This document shows positions 7,372 through 14,046 of a DNA stretch of 47,341 bases, piece by piece. The DNA lies in the NCBI GenBank assembly GCA_013816855.1, contig JACDDT010000007.1:1-47341 (forward strand), written 5' to 3'. The notes below the pieces were generated by a model. That model was not told where the DNA came from, made no database searches, and saw only the letters and a list, made by a program, of their open reading frames with translations. Each line of letters begins with the position of its first letter. The stretch's first letter is position 1. A program made the position numbers and the translations under genes. The DNA is from Gemmatimonadaceae bacterium. Lineage in GTDB: Bacteria; Gemmatimonadota; Gemmatimonadetes; Gemmatimonadales; Gemmatimonadaceae.

Positions 7372-8760
7372 GTGCCTACCGTTCTAATCGCCGACGACGA
7401 GCCCAATATCCGCAGGATGGTGGGGGCACTGCTCGGCGCTGAAGGGTACGAAGTCATCGAAACCGTGAACGGTCCGGACGCGGTGGCGAAGGTGCGTGAA
7501 GGTGAGCCGGACGCCGCACTGCTCGACCTCATGATGCCGGGGGAGACTGACGGCATCGTTGCGCTCGAGAAGCTGCGCGAGATTGCGCCGGATCTTCCCG
7601 TCATAATGATGAGCGGTCGAGCGGGCCTCGCCGACGCGGTGAAGGCGACGAAGCTGGGCGCCTTCAATTTTCTGGAGAAGCCGCTTACCCCTGAAGGAGT
7701 GCTGCTCGCGGTGGCGTCCGCGATCGAGCTGCGCCAGGCACGCCGCACGACGCGTGCGCTCCGCGAAGAGATGGGCCTCGCCGGCCAGATGGTCGGCGAC
7801 AGCGATGTGATGAAAGATGTTCGCCGCCTCATCGCCCGGGTCGCGCCAACGGATGCGCGAGTGATGATCACCGGCGAGTCGGGAACCGGCAAGGAGCTCG
7901 TCGCGAGCGCCATTCACGAAGGGAGCGAGCGAAGGGACAAGCCGTTCATTCGCGTCAACTGCGCCGCGATTCCGAGAGACCTCGTCGAGAGCGAGATGTT
8001 CGGCCACGAGCGAGGCGCATTCACCGGCGCCACCCAAACTCGCGTCGGAAGATTCGAGCTTGCCCACAAGGGAACGCTCTTCCTCGACGAAGTCGGCGAT
8101 CTCGGTGCGGAGGCGCAGGCGAAGCTCTTGCGCGCGATCGAAGCGCAGGAGATCCAACGTGTCGGCGGTAACAAGGTGATCAAGACCGACGTCCGCATCG
8201 TCTCCGCAACCAACCACGACCTGCTCGCCTCGGTAAAGAGCGGCGCGTTTCGCGAGGATCTCTACTTCCGCCTCAACGTGATTCCGCTAGCGCTTCCTGC
8301 GCTCCGCGAGCGGCCGACGGACATCGTGCCGCTGGTGCACCACTTTTCCACTCAGTTCTTCAAGAGGACAGGCCGGCCGATCCCGCTATGGCGTGACGAT
8401 GCGCTCTCGATGCTGCGTGAGTATCCGTGGCCGGGTAATGTCCGTGAGCTCGCGAACGTCGTCGAGCGCCTGGCAATCCTGCATCCCGGAACGGAGATCT
8501 CGTCACGCGAGCTGGATGAAGTGCTACCCCGCGACGGTGGCGTTCCGAGAGCCGCGCGCACTGTCGTGAGCGAGTTGCCGCCCGAAGACGGTAGGCCGCT
8601 GGTGGACGCGATTGACAGTTATGAGCGCAACGTGATTCGCCGAGCGTTGTCGGATGCGAAGGGAAACATCGCCGAGGCAGCTCGCCGTCTGCAGACCGAT
8701 CGCCCCAACTTGTACCGGAGGATGAGGCGGCTCGGAATCGACGCAAGCGGAGTACAATAG
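7372..8760 (+). CDS. Sigma-54-dependent response regulator (NtrC/NtrX type)
   Basis: A 462-aa transcriptional activator. The receiver domain (about 1-118) has the acidic pair D8-D9, phospho-acceptor D52 in LLDLMMPG and K103. The AAA+ domain (about 138-370) has Walker A GESGTGKE (168-175), the sigma-54-contacting loop GAFTGA (215-220) and Walker B LFLDE (236-240). A Fis-type helix-turn-helix ends the protein (SYERNVIRRALSDAKGNIAEAARRL begins near 420). The start is GTG 7372, immediately after the upstream stop, so translation is probably coupled. It should open sigma-54 promoters in response to the adjacent kinase. No good -24/-12 promoter was found in this window. Confidence 0.95.
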   Translation: MPTVLIADDEPNIRRMVGALLGAEGYEVIETVNGPDAVAKVREGEPDAALLDLMMPGETDGIVALEKLREIAPDLPVIMMSGRAGLADAVKATKLGAFNFLEKPLTPEGVLLAVASAIELRQARRTTRALREEMGLAGQMVGDSDVMKDVRRLIARVAPTDARVMITGESGTGKELVASAIHEGSERRDKPFIRVNCAAIPRDLVESEMFGHERGAFTGATQTRVGRFELAHKGTLFLDEVGDLGAEAQAKLLRAIEAQEIQRVGGNKVIKTDVRIVSATNHDLLASVKSGAFREDLYFRLNVIPLALPALRERPTDIVPLVHHFSTQFFKRTGRPIPLWRDDALSMLREYPWPGNVRELANVVERLAILHPGTEISSRELDEVLPRDGGVPRAARTVVSELPPEDGRPLVDAIDSYERNVIRRALSDAKGNIAEAARRLQTDRPNLYRRMRRLGIDASGVQ

Positions 8761-8762
8761 AA

Positions 8763-10145
8763 ATGCATCAAAGTCTAAAAATCATCACCGCGCTAGCGCT
8801 CGTTGCTCCCACGGCTCTCAACGCCCAGAGCCCGGATTCAACGCGCGCGGATTCGACGCGCGCGGATTCCATCACTGGCTATTGGGGCAATCCGCACCGT
8901 AACGCAGGAATCCGCGTTACTTCCACTGGCACATACAATCGGGTAGAAGGGCTGCCGGTGATGGTGGGACCGTGGGTGAGAGACACCGTCGGCGGAGTTG
9001 CGCTCCGCGCCGACGTGCTGGGCATCGTACGGTCCGCGGACAGCTTCCATTGGGATGCGGACAATGTCGGGCATTCCATAACACTCGACGCGCGACGTGC
9101 GGATCCGGCAGGACGTGGATGGGATCTCAACCTGTCGTCGTTCGATGTGGTCGAAGCTGTAGAGCCGTGGCAGATGAGCGGTGGAGAATCGGGACTGGCG
9201 ACGTTCTTCTTCCATCGTGATTACCGCGACTACTACGGACGCCACGGGGCGAGAGCGACGGCATCGCTCCTCATGAGCGCGCGCAGCAGCTTCACTGTGG
9301 GATTGAGCAACGAACGCTGGACGTCACGCGATGCGCGGCGTGTTTTCACAGCTTGGAAGAACGGAGCGGCATTCCGGCCGAATCCGGTGGCGGACGACGC
9401 GCACTTTCGCATCGCGTCTGCACAGGCGCGGCTCGACTCCCGCAACGATCCGGTAGCGCCGGCGACAGGATTCAATCTTCTTGCCGAGTACGAGCTGGGG
9501 TCGGGGCGCATCACCACACCGGGTGCGATCTCCTCGTTCGCACGCAGCAATCCGTCGGGGCATATCACCTATGGCCGGCTCTTTCTAGATCTCCGCGACT
9601 ACAATCGCATCTCACCGACGACGCAGATCAATGCACGCCTCGTCCTCGGCGGCTGGCTGCACGGCGATCCCCTACCGATGGAGCGACGGTTGTCGGTGGG
9701 CGGAGTGGCGACGCTGCCGGGATACGATTTCCGCGATGCGACCCTTCCCGGCTCGGATGTCTCCCAGTGCAATTCGGGGAGTCCGGCACCGCCGGGATTA
9801 CCCGCGCAGTGCGATCGTGTCGCGCTCGCGCAGCTCGAGTATCGCACCGAGCTGCACGCTCATTTCCTCGATGTGATGAACTCGAGGGCGATCAGAATTC
9901 GCGGTGTCGGACTTACAGTGCGGCCTACTGCCGTGATTTTCGCCGATGCGGGCCGCGGATGGCTCGTCGGCGACAATCCGCGCGGTCTTCGCTACAGCGC
10001 CGGATCAGCTCCGTCGTTCGGATCGTTTCGCAGTGACGTCGGGCTCGGGCTCGACCTCGGCCTCTTCGGCGTTTACGCCGCGAAGGCAGTGTCCGTTTCG
10101 AAAGAGCCGGCGAATGTATTCGTGAGAGTGAGCCGGCGTTTCTGA
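8763..10145 (+). CDS. Omp85/BamA-like outer-membrane beta-barrel protein
   Basis: A 460-aa protein with a signal peptide (cut near ALNAQ, residue 22) followed by a DSTRADSTRADS repeat. The C-terminal half resembles the surface-antigen (Omp85) barrel: RRLSVGGVATLPGYDFRD looks like the conserved GGxxxxRGF-type segment, DVGLGLDLGLFGVYAA like the penultimate strands, and the protein ends in Phe (FVRVSRRF), as expected for BAM-assembled barrels. POTRA domains are not recognisable, so it is not BamA itself. It starts 2 bp after the response regulator and is followed 2 bp later by a DUF4390 gene. It may be an envelope client or target of the two-component system. Confidence 0.82.
   Translation: MHQSLKIITALALVAPTALNAQSPDSTRADSTRADSITGYWGNPHRNAGIRVTSTGTYNRVEGLPVMVGPWVRDTVGGVALRADVLGIVRSADSFHWDADNVGHSITLDARRADPAGRGWDLNLSSFDVVEAVEPWQMSGGESGLATFFFHRDYRDYYGRHGARATASLLMSARSSFTVGLSNERWTSRDARRVFTAWKNGAAFRPNPVADDAHFRIASAQARLDSRNDPVAPATGFNLLAEYELGSGRITTPGAISSFARSNPSGHITYGRLFLDLRDYNRISPTTQINARLVLGGWLHGDPLPMERRLSVGGVATLPGYDFRDATLPGSDVSQCNSGSPAPPGLPAQCDRVALAQLEYRTELHAHFLDVMNSRAIRIRGVGLTVRPTAVIFADAGRGWLVGDNPRGLRYSAGSAPSFGSFRSDVGLGLDLGLFGVYAAKAVSVSKEPANVFVRVSRRF
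8834..8863 (+). repeat. Two 15-bp tandem repeats in the barrel gene
   Basis: GGATTC(A/G)ACGCGCGC occurs twice in a row (8834-8848 and 8849-8863), followed by a partial third copy. It encodes DSTRA units just after the signal peptide cleavage site. The 15-bp unit keeps the reading frame, so copy number could vary without breaking the gene. Confidence 0.85.
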
Positions 10146-10147
10146 GA

Positions 10148-10789
10148 ATGCGACGGATCTTCGCCGCAGTAATAGCAGCGGCCCTCATCGCCATGCCTGC
10201 GCGCGCGCAGCGGTCACCGACGATCCAGGTAAACGCTCCTCCGCAGTCCGTTGCAAGCGAGGAGGGTCCGACGATCTCATCGTCCGGATTACTGAGCGAT
10301 GCGTCGATGCGCGATCTACTCGCGAACGGATTCCCCGCGCGGCTCCACTACCGTCTGGAGCGGTGGGCGACCGGACGCTGGTTCGACGACATCAAGGCTG
10401 CCGCCGAGTGGGACGTGATCGTGAAGTACGACGTGCTCGGGAAGAAGTACCAACTGTTCCGGATCATCAACGATGTGCCGTCGTCGCTCGGAGAATTCGA
10501 CAGGCTCGACGATGCGGCGCAGGCGGCGGAAGGTCCGTACCGCGTAAACGTTCCTCTGCCGAAGAAAGGGCAGCGGACCTACTACAATCTCCTTCTCGAC
10601 GTTGAGACGCTGTCGCTCAGTGATCTCGATGAAGTGGAGCGGTGGCTGCGCGGAGAGTTGAAGCCGGCGGTAAGGGGAAAGAAGAATCCGGGCACGGCTG
10701 TGACGCGCGGCGTGAGAACGCTGGTGGTCCGGTTACTCGGCGGCGAGAAGAGGCACTACGAGGCGAGGTCGGGAACGTTCAAGCCGTAG
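10148..10789 (+). CDS. DUF4390-family exported protein
   Basis: A 213-aa protein with a signal peptide (cut near PARAQ, residue 21). The mature part matches my recollection of DUF4390: an N-terminal segment on inhibited activity of a small barrel (LLANGFPARLHYRLERW), WFDDIKAAAEWDVIVKYDVLGKKYQL and a C-terminal LSDLDEVERWLRGEL helix. Function is unknown. It is last in the operon kinase, small membrane protein, sigma-54 regulator, barrel. In Betaproteobacteria, as I recall it, DUF4390 genes also sit beside ntrYX, which supports a real functional link. Confidence 0.8.
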   Translation: MRRIFAAVIAAALIAMPARAQRSPTIQVNAPPQSVASEEGPTISSSGLLSDASMRDLLANGFPARLHYRLERWATGRWFDDIKAAAEWDVIVKYDVLGKKYQLFRIINDVPSSLGEFDRLDDAAQAAEGPYRVNVPLPKKGQRTYYNLLLDVETLSLSDLDEVERWLRGELKPAVRGKKNPGTAVTRGVRTLVVRLLGGEKRHYEARSGTFKP

Positions 10790-10841
10790 CCGCGGCTGCA
10801 CGAGTGCCTGATACCTCCGTGCGCAGCTTGTAACTGAAGCC

Positions 10842-11441
10842 CTACGAATGCACGACGTGCAACGCGGCGGGCTTCTGCCGGTGCTCCAGCTCCTCGAGAT
10901 GGTGGAGCGTCTCTTCGCCGTAAAACATCCGGATATAGCGCGCCTGCGTCGGCGTGAGCCGCCTTACCGCCCAACTCAAATGGACGAAGTGCGGCTCGAC
11001 CGGCGCGTGCATCGGATGCATCCCGATCTCGCTCGGCAAACTATTCGCCTTGCGCGTGTTGCACGGGCTGCAAGCGGTGACGACGTTCGTCCAATCGTTC
11101 GATCCGCCGCGGGAGAGCGGAACGAGATGGTCGCGCGTCAACGATTCGCGCGGCTTCAGCTCCATCTGCAGGCGGCCGCAGTACTGGCAGCGGTAGCGGT
11201 CGCGTGCGAAAAGGAAAGTGTTCGTGACCTGGCGGCGGAAGCGGCGCGGAACGTGAATGAACCGCGTAAGCCGGATGACCGCCGGGCGCGGCAGGGTGAG
11301 TCGCTCCGAACGGACGACGCGATCGGCATCGGCTTCCACGATCTCGGCCTTGCCGTCGATGACGAGACGGAGGGCGCGACGAAGCGGAACCATCGTCAAT
11401 GGCTCGAATGAAGCATTGAGAGCGAGACAGCCAACGATCAA
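10842..11441 (-). CDS. HNH endonuclease
   Basis: A 199-aa protein with a central HNH/McrA-like nuclease fold: zinc pair CQYCG, a beta-beta-alpha core LTRDHLVPLSRGGSNDWTN with the catalytic His, and the second pair CSPCNTRKA. The N-terminal segment ALNASFEPLTMVPLRRALRL is typical of the stand-alone HNH_5 family found on many bacterial chromosomes. The start is TTG 11441, preceded by GGAGG at good spacing. It is not next to a methylase, phage or toxin-immunity gene, so no restriction or toxin role can be claimed. The 52 bp between it and the convergent DUF4390 gene hold only a weak hairpin near 10795-10829. Confidence 0.92.
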   Translation of the reverse strand: MIVGCLALNASFEPLTMVPLRRALRLVIDGKAEIVEADADRVVRSERLTLPRPAVIRLTRFIHVPRRFRRQVTNTFLFARDRYRCQYCGRLQMELKPRESLTRDHLVPLSRGGSNDWTNVVTACSPCNTRKANSLPSEIGMHPMHAPVEPHFVHLSWAVRRLTPTQARYIRMFYGEETLHHLEELEHRQKPAALHVVHS

Positions 11442-11528
11442 GTACGCCTCCGGACTGGCAGGAGATGAACGCCCTTCAAATATATAGCTGGGTACGGGAA
11501 GCTACTAACTACAATCGGGCCCAACGGC

Positions 11529-11698
11529 AACTGAACACGTTCCCCGCTCCCCGCAACAAACGATTCCCGTTGCCGGATCTGTGGCGTGCGACCGATCAGA
11601 ATTCCTTGCTTTGCAAGCTCATGGAAACCGGTTTGAGTCGCTGAGAGTCCAGCGCGAAACGGGGAACCGGCAACCGGGAACGCGGAACGTGTTCAGTT
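11529..11698. repeat. Long inverted-repeat element, copy 2
   Basis: Perfect 15-bp inverted arms (11529-11543 and 11684-11698) continue inward as an imperfect stem (to 11553 and 11674). The loop is about 120-140 bp. The arm core GGAACGTGTTC matches the GGTACGTGTTC core of the element at 3761-3944, and both have CAACTGA/CAGTT next to it. The element starts 9 bp after the ilvE stop codon (minus strand), again between two genes on the same strand, and it fills most of the 266-bp interval 11442-11707. No ORF inside is supported. Confidence 0.7.
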
Positions 11699-11707
11699 CG
11701 CAGTTCC

Positions 11708-12655
11708 CTATTTCCCAGCCGCCACAGTCGACGGAACTTTCGTCAACCACCCGTACTTATCCTTCGCCTGCCCCGTTGCGATATCCATGTAAGTCTTCTG
11801 TATCGCGAGCGTGATCGGTCCCGGTTTTCCCGGACCAACCTCGATGCGATCGACGGAGCGAATCGGGGTAATCTCGGCGGCCGTTCCGCTGAAGAACATT
11901 TCGTCGCAGATGTACAGCATCTCGCGCGGCAGCGACTGCTCGATCACCTCGATCCCCATGTCGCGTGCGATTTGCATCACGGAATCTCGAGTTATACCAT
12001 GAAGAATCCCGGACCCCACCGAGGCCGTGTACATCTTGCCGTCGCGGATTAGAAATAGATTCTCGCCGCTGCCTTCGGAGATGAAACCGAAAGAGTCGAG
12101 CATGATTCCCTCGACGTAATCGTTCACCTTCGCTTCCATCTTCGTGAGCGTCGAGCCGAGGTAATTGCCGCCCGCTTTCGCCATCGCTGGAATCGTGTCC
12201 GGCGCGGCACGCCGCCACGTCGAAACACCGACATCCACACCGAGACTTAGAGCTTCGTCGCCGAGGTAACGGCCCCACGTGCGCGGAATTATGAATACCT
12301 CGATGGGCGTGCCGGTCGGGTTCACGGACATCTGCTCGCCGGTGCGCATGGCGACAGGACGGAGATAGCAATGCGGGAGATTGTTCTCCGAAACCGTATC
12401 GACCGCCGCCTGCACCAACTCGTCGAGCGAGTACGCGAGAGGCATCCGGTAGATGCGGCAGGAATCGGCGAAGCGTCGCATGTGGTCGGGCAGGCGGAAA
12501 ACCGCCGGGCCGTCCGGGGTCGCGTAGCAGCGGATCCCCTCGAACACGCTCGACCCGTAATGAACGACGTGACTAACGACGTGAATGGTCGCGTCTTCCC
12601 AATCGACGAACTTTCCGTCGCGCCAGATTCTATAGCGGTTGTCGCCCTGATTCAT
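11708..12655 (-). CDS. ilvE: Branched-chain amino acid aminotransferase
   Basis: Fold-type IV PLP aminotransferase, 315 aa, that interconverts Leu/Ile/Val and their 2-oxo acids with glutamate. Signatures: N-terminal YRIWRDGKFVDWEDA, VVHYGSSVFEGIRCY, the PLP lysine K160 in AMAKAGGNYLGS, the ISEGSGENLFLI phosphate-binding region and the MFFSGTAAEITPI segment. The start used is ATG 12655; an upstream in-frame codon would add 25 unconserved residues that overlap the previous gene. It is the last gene of the minus-strand group PBP1A, deaminase, ilvE and is followed by an inverted-repeat element that may end the transcript. Confidence 0.95.
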   Translation of the reverse strand: MNQGDNRYRIWRDGKFVDWEDATIHVVSHVVHYGSSVFEGIRCYATPDGPAVFRLPDHMRRFADSCRIYRMPLAYSLDELVQAAVDTVSENNLPHCYLRPVAMRTGEQMSVNPTGTPIEVFIIPRTWGRYLGDEALSLGVDVGVSTWRRAAPDTIPAMAKAGGNYLGSTLTKMEAKVNDYVEGIMLDSFGFISEGSGENLFLIRDGKMYTASVGSGILHGITRDSVMQIARDMGIEVIEQSLPREMLYICDEMFFSGTAAEITPIRSVDRIEVGPGKPGPITLAIQKTYMDIATGQAKDKYGWLTKVPSTVAAGK

Positions 12656-12708
12656 CTGCGTACCGGCTGATTGTTCAACTCTGAAGATACCGCCGCCCGC
12701 GAAGCACG

Positions 12709-14046
12709 CTACCCGTTGGCGAGTGTCCACGAGTGGAGCGCCTTGGACGCGCGCGTAACCGAATGGAGGAGCGGCTCCAACGGGCGGATTGTGCTGCCGT
12801 TTTCGACAAGGCGATTCCCTTTCACCATCACGAGCTCGGCGCCGCGGCCAGCGAGCGCGAAGAGCGCCGCTGCTTCGGGGTCGCCGGATGGCGTCGTGCG
12901 CAGCCGGTCGAGACGGAATGCGGCGAGGTCCGCGTCCTTGCCGACTTCAAGCGATCCGACGCGGTCGCCGATACCGAGCGCTTCGGCGCCGCCGAGGGTG
13001 GCGAGACGGAGAGCGGCGCGCGCGCCGAACGAGTCGTGTGATTTCGTGACGGCGCGATGGAGGAGCACGGACAGCCGCGCTTCGTCGAGAATGTCCATCC
13101 GATTGTTGCTGGCGACGGAATCCGACCCCAGCCCTACTCGCACGCCGGCCGCGAGGAGAGGGAGCAATGGTGCGACGCCGTGTCCGAACTTCGCGTTGGA
13201 TGCAGGACAATGCGCCACCGATGATCCGCTGCGTGTGATAGCCGAGATGTCTTCGTCGTCGAGTCGAACGCAGTGGATGAGAAGCGAGCGGTTGCCAAGT
13301 AGTCCGAGACGCTCGAGGAGCGCGATTGGCGTGCGCGCCCGCCGCTTCACCTCGATGCCGCGCTTCTCCCATCCCGTGGCAAAATCTCCCGATGCGTTGG
13401 CGACAATCTTGTGCTCTTCCCTGCTCTCGGCGATGTGCATCGCGAGCGGGAGATTTTTCGCGCGCGCGAATTTTCCGGCCGCAGAATAGAGCTCGTCGGA
13501 TACCGTGTAGGGAGCGTGCGGCGAAACGCCGAGCTTCACTAGATCGGTTTGGCTGTCTGTGAGCGCTGTGACGCGCGCGTCGAGCTCGTTCATCGCCGTT
13601 TCGGCGACTTTGGAATCCGGGCCGAAAGTCTCCTGGTACATGATGCCGCGGACGCCGAGCTCGTTCATCGCCTGCATCACCACTCCGCTCGAGCAGGTGT
13701 CGGCGTATGTGGTGATGCCGGCGTGCAAACCCTCGAGAATGCCTAGTCGCGCAGAGTCGAAAAGTGTTTCGTCGGTGAGCACTTCGTTGCGGCTGCGGCG
13801 AAGCTTGTTGATCCAGTCGGTGAAGCAGAGCTCCTCGAGGAAGCCGCGCATCACTGTAAGCTCGAGATGCGTGTGCGTGTTGATCAGACCGGGAAGCAGG
13901 AGCGCTTCTCCAAGCTCATAGTCTTCGCCTGCGGGTGCGGAGTCGCGCGGACCTACATAGATGATTCTTCCGCCGGACTCAACGACGGTTCCGTTTTCAA
14001 TCGGCGCTCCGGCGATGGGAAGGATCCATCGCGCGTGGTAGCGCAT
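12709..14046 (-). CDS. Amidohydrolase of the TRZ/ATZ deaminase family (MTA/SAH or aminofutalosine deaminase-like)
   Basis: A 445-aa metal-dependent hydrolase. Metal ligands are visible as H58 and H60 in LINTHTHLEL, a His in AMHIAESREEH, a His in LLIHCVRL and the Asp in VGLGSDSVASNNRMD. This set is shared by deaminases of 5-methylthioadenosine/S-adenosylhomocysteine, guanine-like rings and aminofutalosine, so the substrate cannot be fixed from sequence. The ATG (14046) overlaps the PBP1A stop as TGATG, which implies coupled translation. The longer reading frame upstream is only the out-of-frame image of PBP1A. Confidence 0.9.
   Translation of the reverse strand: MRYHARWILPIAGAPIENGTVVESGGRIIYVGPRDSAPAGEDYELGEALLLPGLINTHTHLELTVMRGFLEELCFTDWINKLRRSRNEVLTDETLFDSARLGILEGLHAGITTYADTCSSGVVMQAMNELGVRGIMYQETFGPDSKVAETAMNELDARVTALTDSQTDLVKLGVSPHAPYTVSDELYSAAGKFARAKNLPLAMHIAESREEHKIVANASGDFATGWEKRGIEVKRRARTPIALLERLGLLGNRSLLIHCVRLDDEDISAITRSGSSVAHCPASNAKFGHGVAPLLPLLAAGVRVGLGSDSVASNNRMDILDEARLSVLLHRAVTKSHDSFGARAALRLATLGGAEALGIGDRVGSLEVGKDADLAAFRLDRLRTTPSGDPEAAALFALAGRGAELVMVKGNRLVENGSTIRPLEPLLHSVTRASKALHSWTLANG

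Noticed and set aside
10842-11441. HNH gene as part of a restriction or toxin system
   Set aside because: No methylase, specificity, immunity or phage gene is adjacent; it matches the common stand-alone chromosomal HNH_5 group.
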